DNA of 59,373 nt from Bdellovibrionales bacterium (GCA_020435205.1 JAGQZY010000005.1:1-59373); one strand, 5' to 3'; shown: positions 25,422 through 34,758, counted from the stretch's first letter. Notes: generated from the sequence alone by a model not told the origin. Numbers and translations: made by a program.

Positions 25422-26294
25422 ATGAGTCAAACCATCTTAATCACAGGAGCCAGCGGTGGCTTTGGAGAAAGAACAGTAAAAATCCTTTTGCAGCAAAACC
25501 ACAAAGTGGTGGCAAGCATGAGAGGAGTCACGGGTAAAAATAAAGAGAAGGCTGCTCATTTGGCTGGCCTAGGAGCCAAAGTGGTTGAATTGGATGTGAC
25601 CAATGATGAGAGTGTTGAGAAGGCCATCCTCAACGCCATTCGTGAGGTCGGAAACATCGATGTGGTCATTAACAATGCTGGTGTTGGAGTTTTGGGACGG
25701 CAAGAAGCCTTTACTATTGAAGATTTTCGCAAGCTCTTTGAGGTGAATGTTTTTGGTGTGCAAAGAGTCTTGCGAACGATCATTCCCCATTTTCGAGAAA
25801 ATGGCGGCGGGACCATCATCAATGTTTCCAGTTTGTTGGGGCGGATCACTATTCCATATTATGGTCCCTATAACGCATCCAAGTGGGCCATTGAAGCCTT
25901 GACTGAAAATTATCGCACTGAACTTTCCTCCTTTGGTATTGATGTTTGTATACTTGAGCCCGGAGGCTTCCCCACCACCTTTATGGATAACCTAATCAAA
26001 CCATCAGACACATCTCGAGATTCCCAGTATGTTAATGTGGAGCCCTCTCCTGAAGTTTTCTTTCAGAATTTTGAACAAGCTTTGGCCGCGAATCCTGCGC
26101 AGGATCCTCAAAATGTTGCCGAGGCCATTTCTAAATTGGTGGCAACCCCTAAAGGGCATAGACAATTTCGAACCATCGTCGATAAGATGGGTATGGGTGA
26201 TCACATTGAAGGTTACAATGAGGGCTTGAAACAGATCACCCAAGGCGTCTATGGCGCATTTGGCATTGATCACCTTTTGAAATTAAAAAACTAG
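25422..26294 (+). CDS. short-chain dehydrogenase/reductase (SDR)
   Basis: I chose ATG 25422, preceded by GAGGAGG; an upstream ATG at 25332 would overlap the LysR gene and give an unusual N-terminus. The 290-residue enzyme has the classical SDR motifs: 'TGASGGFG' cofactor site (residues about 8-15), 'NNAG', the catalytic Ser in 'INVSSLLG', and 'YNASK' (Tyr-x-x-x-Lys). It reduces or oxidises a small carbonyl or alcohol with NAD(P). Ten bases separate it from an aldo/keto reductase, so the two form an operon under the divergent LysR regulator. Substrate unknown. Confidence 0.93.
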   Translation: MSQTILITGASGGFGERTVKILLQQNHKVVASMRGVTGKNKEKAAHLAGLGAKVVELDVTNDESVEKAILNAIREVGNIDVVINNAGVGVLGRQEAFTIEDFRKLFEVNVFGVQRVLRTIIPHFRENGGGTIINVSSLLGRITIPYYGPYNASKWAIEALTENYRTELSSFGIDVCILEPGGFPTTFMDNLIKPSDTSRDSQYVNVEPSPEVFFQNFEQALAANPAQDPQNVAEAISKLVATPKGHRQFRTIVDKMGMGDHIEGYNEGLKQITQGVYGAFGIDHLLKLKN

Positions 26295-26304
26295 GAGAAA
26301 AATT

Positions 26305-27258
26305 ATGAAAAAAACCAAGCTTGGTTCACAAGGTCTTGAGGTCCCTGTCATTGGATTGGGATGTATGGGGATGTCTGATTTTTATGGATCCTCTTCTGAA
26401 AATGAAAATTTAAAAGTCTTGGATCATGCCGCCGAAATCGGCTGCAGCTTTTGGGACACGGCCGATATGTACGGCCCTTTCACCAACGAGGCATTGTTAA
26501 GTAAAGCTTTAAAAGGCAAAAGGGATAAAATCACCTTAGCGACCAAGTTTGGGGTGTCTCGTGGTGAAGATGGAAGTTGGAAAGGGATCAAAGGTAATAA
26601 AGAGTACGTTAAAGCCAGTTGCGAGGCATCCTTAAAAAGACTGGGCACGGATCATATCGATGTTTACTATCAGCATCGCCTAGATGTCGACACGCCCATT
26701 GAGGAAACTGTGAGTGCTATGGCGGACTTAGTTAAGGAGGGTAAGGTTCGCTACTTGGGTTTATGCGAAGTGGATTCTGAAACATTAACTCGCGCCAACA
26801 AAGTTCATCCCATTAGTGTTTTGCAAACGGAGTACTCCTTGTGGTCTCGAGAAGTTGAAAATGAGGTTATTCCCACTTTGCGGGAGCTCAACATAGGTTT
26901 TGTGGCTTACAGCCCTTTAGGAAGGGGGTTTTTATCTGGAGCCATTCGCTCTCGTGCTGATCTTGAACCCGGAGACTGGAGGCTGGAAAACCCAAGATTT
27001 TCTGAAGAGGCCATTGCCAAGAATGTTCGTCTTGCTGATCTTGTGGCCGAAATGGCCAAAGACCTTCGGGTGAGCCCTGCCCAAGTGGCTTTAGCTTGGT
27101 TGCTATCAAGGGATTTACCACTGGCTGCCATTCCAGGGACGAGAAAAATTCATCGATTGGATGAGAACTGGGCGGCGCAAGAGGTCGCCATTCCTGTACA
27201 GTCTATGGAAAGCCTCAATTCTTTACTGCAACAAGGTGTGGTGGGAGACCGCTACTAA
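26305..27258 (+). CDS. aldo/keto reductase
   Basis: The 317-residue protein has the AKR TIM-barrel motifs: 'IGLGCMGMSDFYG' near the start, the catalytic tetrad Asp and Tyr in 'FWDTADMYGPFTNE', Lys in 'ATKFG', and His in 'YYQHR'. NADPH-binding residues occur in 'AYSPLGRGFLSG' and 'IPGTRK'. It most resembles the AKR13-like group that reduces aldehydes. It is preceded by AGGAG and follows the SDR by ten bases. Together they suggest a carbonyl or aldehyde detoxification unit. Confidence 0.94.
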   Translation: MKKTKLGSQGLEVPVIGLGCMGMSDFYGSSSENENLKVLDHAAEIGCSFWDTADMYGPFTNEALLSKALKGKRDKITLATKFGVSRGEDGSWKGIKGNKEYVKASCEASLKRLGTDHIDVYYQHRLDVDTPIEETVSAMADLVKEGKVRYLGLCEVDSETLTRANKVHPISVLQTEYSLWSREVENEVIPTLRELNIGFVAYSPLGRGFLSGAIRSRADLEPGDWRLENPRFSEEAIAKNVRLADLVAEMAKDLRVSPAQVALAWLLSRDLPLAAIPGTRKIHRLDENWAAQEVAIPVQSMESLNSLLQQGVVGDRY

Positions 27259-27516
27259 AGACTTTTTAAAAATTAGTGTTCTACAGAGGAAGCCGCGTCG
27301 CTCGAACACTGAACCTTTGGCAGGTTTTATAAAGGAGGGGACCAAACTTGGCAGGTGTTGGCTCGTATTTGCGGCTGAGTGTAGGTTAAGCCCTCCTAAT
27401 TTTGAGTACGTCCGAGGTTTTGTCTTTAGGTCATGGCATCTCATTTGCTCTAAAAAGTGAGAAATTCAAGAATCTCACGGCTTGTGCCCTTGGCGGCCGC
27501 ATATAAGGACAACCGA

Positions 27517-29538
27517 ATGAAAAATATTGTCTTATTATTGACCCTTCTTTTTGGCTTTCTCAACAACGCACAAGCGACGGGGGTAAATGACTGGAATCAG
27601 TTTATCTCTGAAAATACAGGCAAAGCTCAGTTGTACCAAAATAACTCTGAAGCTTTGCAGGCTCGCCTAGCCCTATTGCAAGCAGCACCGGCTGGATCAA
27701 GGGTGAAAATTGCTACCTTTGTTTTTGATTACGGTGAGGTTGTTGAGAATTTGGCTGCTCATATTTGTGATGCTACTCGGAGTGTGCGTGGAGTGCATGT
27801 GGAGCTTTTAGTGGATAGTAAATCCGGGGATCAGTTAGATAAAAATGGTCCCTTTGACACCACTAAAGATATGAAGAAAGTGGAAGAACTCTATCAGCAC
27901 ATGGCAAACTGTGGTGCCCATGTTTATATCCACAACAGCTTTACTGATTATAACGAAATTTCAGCTTTTATGATTGGCACTGGTAATTATATTCCTAACG
28001 TATTTACCGCTGAAGATGCCAATGGTAGTAAAGTGTCGGCTTTGCAAGCTCTAGGCCGAATCAAAGCACTGAAGGCACACTTACAACAAGTGATGAAGTC
28101 TAAAGGTTATGACTTAAAATTGGTTTCTTTTATCAATAGACTGCAAAACTTTACATTAGCTCTCAGTCACCTTACCTCTATGGCTGGTCGTTACGCCGAC
28201 AACAAAAATCTTGAAAGAGAGGAGTCTCCCGAAGCTAGCATTGAAGGTTTACGCAAGTCCTTTCATAAGCTCATCACAGATCCTTTAGTTGCTAAAACAG
28301 ATGTAGAAACCTTTGGTAATCTTGCAGAAGATATTAAAAAATCCATTTTTTCTGATCCTCTTTTAAACCAGATTCGCGAAAAGATCAGACTTTATAACCG
28401 CCTCAATCATCGTAAGCTCTTTATGGTGGAGCTCCCCAATGGTAAAGCTTGTGGTTTTATTGGTGGTCGGAATCTTGGTGATCACTATTTAGCCAACCAT
28501 GAGGACAGTTTTCATGATGGTGATGTAATGACTTGTGGGAATTTGCAAGAAGGTTCACTTATGGATCAAATGGCTCAGTCCTTTGAAGAGTTAAAAACGG
28601 ATCGCAAAGATCCTTTGATGACTGGCAACCTTAACAATATTCGCAAGGTTGAAATCAATCATCATTATAAGTTTGATAAATTAAAACTGAGTCATCTGGT
28701 GCTAAAAAGTGCCACTTTTCCTCAAGGCAAAGTTTTTGCTGATTTTGCCGACGCCAAGCTTTTAACCAGCGGTTGGGATCCTCGTGGTGATGACATTCAC
28801 TTTCAAATGCTCCGTGCTATCAAACGTGAGCAAAAAGAGATATATATTGAAACGGCTTATGCCGAGCTTAATAGTTCCTTACGCAGGGCTCTTGAAGATG
28901 CTCTTGCGAGAAATGTCAGCGTTCATATTGTGACCAACGGCTACTTTATTAGCGATGGAATGTCGGGGATGATCCGTATTGCCATGGCTCATTGGAATGA
29001 AGTGATGAAAAAGCGTTACCCAAAACTGTTTAATATTGAGTTTGCCACTCTGCAATCCAAACATATGATTCATTTTAAAGGAGCAGGTTTTCGTTGCCAG
29101 AAAAGAGGTGACCAAGTTTATCGAACCTATTTCATGGGTTCGCATAACTTTCATCAACGCTCGGGATTTTCTGATAAAGAGCATATGATTAATTGGAATG
29201 AATCTACTGATGGAGATTGCTCGACTCCAAGCCATGATTTGATCAGTTATCGAAATGAGTACTATGGTAAGACAGCCGGTGAACGCGCCAGATATATTAA
29301 AACCTACTACAATCCTAAATATCCTGAATTTAGCAGCCTTTATTTTGAGCTTTTAGAAGTGACTCGCAATCACAACGATGAAAAGCATTCCACCATAGCC
29401 AGAGGTTTGATCCGCACTTTTTACAGTGTCACTAATCAGGGCATGACGGTGAACTACCGTCATCCACAAAAGATGGAAACCTTTGTCGAGAAACTTGAAG
29501 AAGGTGGTCTTAAAGATCTCATCGGCTTTTTGTTTTAA
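27517..29538 (+). CDS. secreted phospholipase D-superfamily protein
   Basis: I chose ATG 27517, preceded by AAGGAC, which opens a signal peptide (about 1-20, ending NAQAT). The 673-residue protein has two PLD half-sites: H298-x-K300 in 'NHRKLFMVE' followed by 'GFIGGRNLGD', and H519-x-K521 in 'MIHFKG' followed by 'YFMGSHNFHQRSG'. The first site has Glu in place of the usual Asp five residues after the Lys. Such enzymes cleave or transfer phosphodiester bonds in phospholipids or nucleic acids; export suggests action in the periplasm or on another cell. It is convergent with a phosphoesterase gene (four-base overlap). Confidence 0.9.
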   Translation: MKNIVLLLTLLFGFLNNAQATGVNDWNQFISENTGKAQLYQNNSEALQARLALLQAAPAGSRVKIATFVFDYGEVVENLAAHICDATRSVRGVHVELLVDSKSGDQLDKNGPFDTTKDMKKVEELYQHMANCGAHVYIHNSFTDYNEISAFMIGTGNYIPNVFTAEDANGSKVSALQALGRIKALKAHLQQVMKSKGYDLKLVSFINRLQNFTLALSHLTSMAGRYADNKNLEREESPEASIEGLRKSFHKLITDPLVAKTDVETFGNLAEDIKKSIFSDPLLNQIREKIRLYNRLNHRKLFMVELPNGKACGFIGGRNLGDHYLANHEDSFHDGDVMTCGNLQEGSLMDQMAQSFEELKTDRKDPLMTGNLNNIRKVEINHHYKFDKLKLSHLVLKSATFPQGKVFADFADAKLLTSGWDPRGDDIHFQMLRAIKREQKEIYIETAYAELNSSLRRALEDALARNVSVHIVTNGYFISDGMSGMIRIAMAHWNEVMKKRYPKLFNIEFATLQSKHMIHFKGAGFRCQKRGDQVYRTYFMGSHNFHQRSGFSDKEHMINWNESTDGDCSTPSHDLISYRNEYYGKTAGERARYIKTYYNPKYPEFSSLYFELLEVTRNHNDEKHSTIARGLIRTFYSVTNQGMTVNYRHPQKMETFVEKLEEGGLKDLIGFLF

Positions 29539-30380
29539 AGTTCATCCACCCAAATATCCTCGATGGATGGGGCTGTGGAGTCATTGAGACCCAAGTTGTC
29601 TAAGCCAAAGTTTTCTTCAATGAGCTTCATAATGCTGTAGTGGTTGTGGGCCTCGGTCAAGCGAGTTCCGCTCACTAAAGCTTCGCCCCACAGACTGGTG
29701 TAGATATGATTGTGATAGCGGGTTTTGCTCTCATCAAAAGTGCTGACCAACAAAAGACCTTTGGTAAAATTAGGATCCTTTAGATAAGGTTCAAAGGTTT
29801 TTTTGTACCAGCGGTCGGCAAACTTAACGCCTTTGTCATGACCGTCATTATTGAGTGTCGGAACGTAGATGGCATAATGGGGAAGACTTTTATTCTTAAC
29901 ATCAAGGTCAAACTCACTGGCATTAACAATGTTTTGGCAACGAAGCGGATCGTTTTGAACATTGGCGTAACTCATAAAAGGGTTATGTCGCCTAACATAG
30001 TTTTTGTAATTTTTTTTGTAGCAGTGACCGGGGTAGTCCTCAGCATAAAGCTTCCAGCTTAAGCCCTTCTCTTCCAGTAAATCGCCAATGTGATTCACGT
30101 TGAGGGTCACAGTTTTATCGTGATGGATGCCATGGGTACTCCCGCTGGTCATGGCAATGTAGTTGCCCTGGGAGGGGTGGGTCAGACCATCGAAATTGGT
30201 GAAGAGGACGCCTTCGTCGGCCATTTTTTTAAAAAAAGGCTGTTTCAGAGCTTGGTCATAATCTGTATTTTCAAAAACGATAATAAGAATCCGATCAAAA
30301 TGTTGCCCCTGTGCGACTGCACGAGTGGGTAAAAATAACATGAGAAAAAGTGCAGGTAATGAAAGGCAAAAACGCGTCAT
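29535..30380 (-). CDS. secreted phosphoesterase (acid phosphatase/phospholipase C superfamily)
   Basis: I chose ATG 30380, which starts a signal peptide (about 1-23, ending TRAVAQ); the longer frame has no such feature. The 281-residue protein matches the phosphoesterase family of AcpA and bacterial phospholipase C: 'IVFENTDYDQAL', 'FTNFDGLTHPSQGNYIAMTSGSTHG' with the metal-bound nucleophile region, and 'NDGHDKG' and 'STFDES' metal sites. It probably hydrolyses phosphate esters in the periplasm or outside. It converges with the PLD-like gene and overlaps it by four bases. Confidence 0.87.
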   Translation of the reverse strand: MTRFCLSLPALFLMLFLPTRAVAQGQHFDRILIIVFENTDYDQALKQPFFKKMADEGVLFTNFDGLTHPSQGNYIAMTSGSTHGIHHDKTVTLNVNHIGDLLEEKGLSWKLYAEDYPGHCYKKNYKNYVRRHNPFMSYANVQNDPLRCQNIVNASEFDLDVKNKSLPHYAIYVPTLNNDGHDKGVKFADRWYKKTFEPYLKDPNFTKGLLLVSTFDESKTRYHNHIYTSLWGEALVSGTRLTEAHNHYSIMKLIEENFGLDNLGLNDSTAPSIEDIWVDEL

Positions 30381-30635
30381 AGGACCCCCCAATTGGCATT
30401 TTGGCATCATGCTCCTGGGATTTTGGATCCACAAATCTTGATGCGCCGCAACTGCTAGAAGAGGGGATTTTACTGATGGGATCTTGCTATTCCATGGGAT
30501 TTTCGGGCTCTCTATGGGCAGACATAAATATTTGTGCTCCCGGGCAAAAACCAATCCTCCATTGCATTTTCGCGCTGTATAGGATGAACTATCCGAGTTT
30601 ATAGGGCTAGCTGAAACCCCACCAAGGAGGTCGTG

Positions 30636-31211
30636 GTGAGAGTTGTATTAACCTCAATCTTTATCGTTCTTTTTTCCCAGCCAGTCATGGCTCAGTCTAA
30701 TTTGGATCGCTTTAAAATTCCTCTTTTCACTGCAGAATCTTTGGACGTGAATGACTTGGGTTTTGGAAAAGAAGACACCCAAAGCAATTTTAAGCTGCAA
30801 AAAGACTTAGAGGAGCGGACTCGCATGCTACAAAACCATCAGCTGTGGGGATTGGTGAGTGTGGCGGCTATGGGTGCAGCCTTATTGTCTGGTGGCGAAG
30901 GTAATTTGCCGCCTGAACATCCTTTTTTAGCAGGGTTAGCTTTGGGAACTTATTCGGTCTCGGCCTATTATGCCCTTGCGGCACCAGATCGCCCTGAAGG
31001 GGCTTCTTATGGACAATTGAACTTGCATCGTTGGTTGGCTTGGATTCATTTGCCGGGAATGATTTTGACTCCTGTGGCGGGATACCTTGCCGCCAAACAA
31101 TACGAGAAGAATGAGCCTCTCACTGGCCTTGCGGCTCAACATAAAAATATTGCGGGTATTACGGCCATCACTTTAGCCATTTCTGCGGCTCTCGTGACTT
31201 TTGAGTTCTAG
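30636..31211 (+). CDS. four-helix membrane protein, cytochrome b561-like (inferred)
   Basis: The GTG at 30636 is five bases after AAGGAGG; GTG 30633 is too close. The 191-residue product has a signal or first helix (about 1-20, ending VMAQS) and about four further hydrophobic segments. Histidines sit at helix ends: 'QNHQLWGL', 'PPEHPFLAG', 'LHRWLAWIHLPGM' and 'AQHKNIAG', a spacing suited to bis-histidine haem. The next gene encodes a YceI-type protein, as in the E. coli yceJ-yceI pair, where the partner is a b561 cytochrome. The assignment rests on this context and the histidines. Confidence 0.6.
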   Translation: MRVVLTSIFIVLFSQPVMAQSNLDRFKIPLFTAESLDVNDLGFGKEDTQSNFKLQKDLEERTRMLQNHQLWGLVSVAAMGAALLSGGEGNLPPEHPFLAGLALGTYSVSAYYALAAPDRPEGASYGQLNLHRWLAWIHLPGMILTPVAGYLAAKQYEKNEPLTGLAAQHKNIAGITAITLAISAALVTFEF

Positions 31212-31219
31212 GAGGAGTT

Positions 31220-31747
31220 ATGAAATTTTTAATGTTCAGTCTTTTTTTGTTTCTTTGCCTACCAGTTTGGTCCTCCCAGTACGCTCTTGAAAAATCCCAC
31301 ATTAACTATACTGTGAAATACACCTTTAAAACTGTCCATGCCAAAACAGAAAAAGCCCGTGGCAAAGGAGTTTGCGAAAAAGGAAGTTGCCAGTTTTTAG
31401 TGGCAGTCCCAGTCAAGGAGTTCAACTCGGGTGATAGCAGCCGTGATGTGCGAACGCTGGAGGTCACCAAAGCCGCCCTTCACCCTCTGGTGAAATTTAA
31501 TGTGACTGTGCCAGAAGGAAATCTCAAATCCGATTTTAAATCAGATGTTGAGGTAGAGTTGGCTGGGGTGAAGCAAACCCTCAAGGATATCCCTTTTACC
31601 GTCAAAAAGGATGGCAATCAGTTTTCAGTGAGTTCAAAGTTTGCCATTCAACTGACAAAATTTAAAATTGAACGCCCCAAATTATTAACCATCCCCATTG
31701 ACGATGAAGTGCCCATTGACTTTACTTCGACCTGGTCAGTGAAGTGA
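31220..31747 (+). CDS. YceI-family periplasmic lipid-binding protein
   Basis: The 175-residue protein starts with a signal peptide (about 1-18, ending PVWSS) and shows the YceI pattern: 'YALEKSHINYTVKYTFKTVHAKTEKARG' near the start, 'VPVKEFNSGDSSRDVRTLEVTKAALHPLVKFNVT' in the middle and 'FAIQLTKFKIERPKLL' near the end. YceI proteins are lipocalin-like barrels that bind isoprenoid chains such as polyprenyl quinone precursors in the periplasm. It has a GGAGGAG-type ribosome-binding site nine bases after the upstream gene, so they form an operon. Confidence 0.88.
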   Translation: MKFLMFSLFLFLCLPVWSSQYALEKSHINYTVKYTFKTVHAKTEKARGKGVCEKGSCQFLVAVPVKEFNSGDSSRDVRTLEVTKAALHPLVKFNVTVPEGNLKSDFKSDVEVELAGVKQTLKDIPFTVKKDGNQFSVSSKFAIQLTKFKIERPKLLTIPIDDEVPIDFTSTWSVK

Positions 31748-31748
31748 T

Positions 31749-32393
31749 TTAAGGATTGGTGAAATTGAGCTGCAAGGCTTTAGGGAGGTCTGCAATTTTA
31801 TCAGACTGGTGACCAAGGTCTTTAAGTAAACCGTTTTCGATACTATAAATCCACCCATGGATATTCAGTTTTTGTCCTTCGCTCCAGGCCTTTTGCACAA
31901 CGGGAAGGGCGGAAATATTTTCGATCTGCCTTTCTACGTTCAATTCGCAAAGGCGATTCACTTTCTCTTTGTGTTCTTTGCATTGGGTTTGAATATCATG
32001 GTGATGACGCTCGTAGGTTTCTGAAATGTCATGGATCCAATGGTTGATCAAGCCCAGGTAGTTTTGGTTAATAGCCCCTTCCACGCCACCGCAGCCATAG
32101 TGCCCACAGACAATAATGTCAGTCACTTTCAAAAAATTGACTGCATAGTCGATCACAGATAGGCAGTTGAGGTCGCGGTAGGAAACAAGGTTAGCAATAT
32201 TGCGATGGACAAACATGGCTCCTGGATCTAATCCACAGATTTGAGTGGCAGGGACTCGGCTATCGGCGCAACCGATCCAAAGAATCTTAGGAGTTTGTTG
32301 TTTTGCTAATCTTTTAAAAAAATCTGGGTCCTGTTGGTGAATAGATTCTGCCCATTTTTTGTTGCTTTCAAACAAATGACTTAGGGTTTTCAC
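31749..32393 (-). CDS. can: beta-class carbonic anhydrase
   Basis: The 214-residue protein has the zinc ligands and active site of beta-carbonic anhydrases at the same numbering as E. coli Can: C42-x-D44-x-R46 in 'GCADSRVPA' and H98/C101 in 'GHYGCGGV'. The enzyme interconverts CO2 and bicarbonate in the cytosol, feeding carboxylation and pH balance. Its end lies one base from the end of the convergent YceI gene. Confidence 0.97.
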   Translation of the reverse strand: MKTLSHLFESNKKWAESIHQQDPDFFKRLAKQQTPKILWIGCADSRVPATQICGLDPGAMFVHRNIANLVSYRDLNCLSVIDYAVNFLKVTDIIVCGHYGCGGVEGAINQNYLGLINHWIHDISETYERHHHDIQTQCKEHKEKVNRLCELNVERQIENISALPVVQKAWSEGQKLNIHGWIYSIENGLLKDLGHQSDKIADLPKALQLNFTNP

Positions 32394-32496
32394 AAGGCCT
32401 CCTCAATAATGAACTCATATGACCAAAAAAAGGGCCTGAGGTCAAAGCCTTGCTTGAGGTTAAAAAAGGCAAAAGGATCCTTATTCGTGGAGTTTA

Positions 32497-32524
32497 AATA
32501 AAAAGCCTGAGCATCGCCCAGGCT
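32497..32524 (-). terminator. intrinsic terminator after the 32551-33048 gene
   Basis: On the minus strand a stem of AGCCTG / CAGGCT with a nine-base loop is followed by TTTTTATTT. It lies about 27 bases after the gene's stop codon. Confidence 0.85.
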
Positions 32525-32550
32525 AGAATCATCGAATCGAATTTTTGAGG

Positions 32551-33048
32551 TTATCGGTCGATGGGTGTAATTTTCACTTTCATCACATCAAGAAGGCTTA
32601 GCTCAATGCCAGCGCCTTTTTTAAGATTTAAGCCAAAGGGGATAGCGAGACCCGCTTGACCTCTTTCGGCTTTAAAAAGAATGGTGGTGCCAAGGTCTGC
32701 GCCAATGGGGCCAGCTTGTACCCCTGTTTTTACAAAAAGGTACTCACCAACTAAAGAGTCAGCGGACTCGATAAGTCCAAGGCCTGTCGAAAAAAGTTTG
32801 GCATCATCTATTTTGGTAAGTCCTAAGCCAAAGCCGACACTTTCGGCTTCAACAACAACGTCCATCACAGGTTGAAAACGGTTGCTTTCTTTATCATAGC
32901 AAGAGATTTGGCCTTGACCATCCAGAGTGGCGTGACCAACAAAAAAGTGCCATGACTTTCCGCTCATGTCGGCTTCGATATAGCACTGAGAAGCGTTGGC
33001 AACCGATGACATTCCAATTAAAGTTATAATCGCAAAAAAGATTCTCAT
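32551..33048 (-). CDS. secreted glycine-rich protein of unknown function
   Basis: The 165-residue protein has a signal peptide (about 1-19, ending VANAS), followed by 'QCYIEADMSGKSWHFFVGHATLDGQGQISC' and many Gly/Leu/Ile strands. It looks like a periplasmic or outer-membrane beta-rich protein. No family recognised. It has its own terminator (32497-32524), so it is a monocistronic gene. Good ribosome-binding site (GGAG) eight bases before the ATG. Confidence 0.7.
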   Translation of the reverse strand: MRIFFAIITLIGMSSVANASQCYIEADMSGKSWHFFVGHATLDGQGQISCYDKESNRFQPVMDVVVEAESVGFGLGLTKIDDAKLFSTGLGLIESADSLVGEYLFVKTGVQAGPIGADLGTTILFKAERGQAGLAIPFGLNLKKGAGIELSLLDVMKVKITPIDR

Positions 33049-33208
33049 TTTTTCTCCTTTATTGAGTTCATTTATTGATTACAAAATAGGCAAAAATGGT
33101 CTCACAGTAAATGAAACGCATTTACAGATCAGTGGGAAAGCTGTCAAAATAGGCAAGAGTAGGGGCGCAGGGGCTTGAGCTCCTCCCAGGGACAAGCTAA
33201 AAGAGCCC

Positions 33209-33988
33209 ATGGAAAAAGATAAAGAGAGTGTTTTTAACAGCGTGCCTGAGTTTGAATACCAAGAAAAGGCTGTGTCTATAGATGCCGCAGAGTTTGTTAA
33301 ACTGTGTGAGTCCCGGCGCAGTGTTCGCGTCTTTGAAAATGCGCCCATCCCTGAGGATGTCGTCGAGAAATGCTTGGATCTGGCTATGTTGGCACCGAAC
33401 TCTTCAAATCTGCAGCCGTGGGAATTTTATTGGCCAAAGTCTGCTGATAAAAAAAGGCAAGTGGTGGAAGCTTGTCTTGGGCAGCCAGCAGCTAGCACTG
33501 CCGCTGAGATTATTGTTGTCGTGGCACGCACAAAAACTTGGAAAAAACACGCCCGACAAATGGTAGAGCTTTTTAAGACTTCAGAACAAAAAGTGCCAGA
33601 CTCGGCATTGAGTTATTACGAAAAGATTGTCCCCTTTGCGTACACCCAGGGTCCACTGTCGATCATTGGACTTTTCAAACGAGTGACTTTATTTTTCTTG
33701 GGTTTTTTTCGCCCGATCCCCCGCGAACCGGTCAATCATCAGCAGATGATTTTATGGGCCTCAAAAACAGCCGCCTTAGCTTGTGAAAACTTGATGTTAG
33801 CTTTTCGGGCTTTTGGTTATGACACCTGTCCAATGGAGGGGTTGGACTCTCGCCGCATGAGGAAAATACTCGGGCTTCCTCGTGATGCCGTTGTCGTGAT
33901 GGCTATTGGAGCCGGTCAGAGATCTGCTCGCGGAGTTTATGGTCCACGAATTCGCTTTCCTCGTGACCAGTTTATCAAAAGAATTTAA
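33209..33988 (+). CDS. nitroreductase-family flavoenzyme
   Basis: The 259-residue protein shows the nitroreductase FMN motifs: 'LCESRRSVRVFENAPIPEDVVEKCLDLAMLAPNSSNLQPWEFYW' (residues about 28-75), 'WASKTAALACENLMLAFRAFGYDTCPM' and the C-terminal 'IRFPRDQF'. It has an extra hydrophobic insert at about 150-175 ('IIGLFKRVTLFFLGFFRPIP') not usual in the family, possibly a membrane-facing helix. Such enzymes reduce nitroaromatics, quinones or related compounds with NAD(P)H. The closest group and substrate are unknown. It is followed 14 bp later by an outer-membrane protein gene. Confidence 0.88.
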   Translation: MEKDKESVFNSVPEFEYQEKAVSIDAAEFVKLCESRRSVRVFENAPIPEDVVEKCLDLAMLAPNSSNLQPWEFYWPKSADKKRQVVEACLGQPAASTAAEIIVVVARTKTWKKHARQMVELFKTSEQKVPDSALSYYEKIVPFAYTQGPLSIIGLFKRVTLFFLGFFRPIPREPVNHQQMILWASKTAALACENLMLAFRAFGYDTCPMEGLDSRRMRKILGLPRDAVVVMAIGAGQRSARGVYGPRIRFPRDQFIKRI

Positions 33989-34002
33989 GAGTTTTTTCAA
34001 GT

Positions 34003-34758
34003 ATGTTTTTTCTTATTCAAAGTAGAATCGCTATCTTTTCATCGTTGTTGTGCTTATGCTTTCCGTCTTTTGCCTTTATCAATGTGGAGTCTTTGCGCCA
34101 GTCGGGTCGTGATGAGGCGAATGGTAAGACAAAATTGGAATTCAACGGACGCAACGGAAATACGGACAAAGTTATCATTCAAGGAGCCTCAACCAATCGC
34201 TTCATGATGGATAAAAATGAAGTTCTTTTTTTACTCTCTTATCAGTATGGAGAAACTTCAAAGGTCAAAGACACTAATAATGGTTCGGGACACCTGCGTT
34301 TGACCCGCCCGTATCGTCCATGGATGGCGAGTGAGGCTTTTTTACAGTCCCAATTTGATGAATTTCAAAATCTGACTCGTAGAAACCTGATGGGTTTGGG
34401 GATGAGGTGGAGGCTATTTGAAAAGCCAGCTCATTTTTTATTTTTAGGGACAGGAGCTTTTCACGAAGAGGAAGACCTCAAAGGATTGCCTGGTAATTCG
34501 GATATGCGCGGCAATATGTATCTCTCTTATTTGCAAAAAATTAACAACTCCTCAGAACTATCCTCGACTTTATATTACCAGCCCAATTTTAAAACTTTTC
34601 TGGATTTTCGCCTAAGGTTTCAAGTTTCTCTTGAAGTAAAAATGAATTCCTTTTTATCCATAGTGACTGACCTTTCTGTGGCCCATGACAGTCGACCACC
34701 TGAGGGGGTAGAACTTACAGACACAGTTTATTTAGTGGGCTTTCTAGTGAATTATTGA
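34003..34758 (+). CDS. DUF481-like outer-membrane beta-barrel protein
   Basis: The 251-residue protein has a signal peptide (about 1-24, ending PSFAF). The rest alternates strands with aromatic-rich turns: 'TKLEFNGRNGNTDKVIIQGASTNRF', 'SYQYGETSKVKDTNNGSGHLRLTRPY', 'MGLGMRWRLF', ending 'GFLVNY' with the C-terminal aromatic of an outer-membrane barrel. The pattern fits the DUF481 (YdiY-like) family of unknown function. It converges with the next gene and overlaps it by seven bases. Confidence 0.78.
   Translation: MFFLIQSRIAIFSSLLCLCFPSFAFINVESLRQSGRDEANGKTKLEFNGRNGNTDKVIIQGASTNRFMMDKNEVLFLLSYQYGETSKVKDTNNGSGHLRLTRPYRPWMASEAFLQSQFDEFQNLTRRNLMGLGMRWRLFEKPAHFLFLGTGAFHEEEDLKGLPGNSDMRGNMYLSYLQKINNSSELSSTLYYQPNFKTFLDFRLRFQVSLEVKMNSFLSIVTDLSVAHDSRPPEGVELTDTVYLVGFLVNY

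Noticed and set aside
27259-27516. Small open frames on both strands in the gap before the PLD-like gene.
   Set aside because: No ribosome-binding sites, odd composition, and no recognisable protein; treated as noncoding upstream DNA.
30381-30554. Longer N-terminus for the phosphoesterase gene.
   Set aside because: It would bury a clear signal peptide that starts at 30380.
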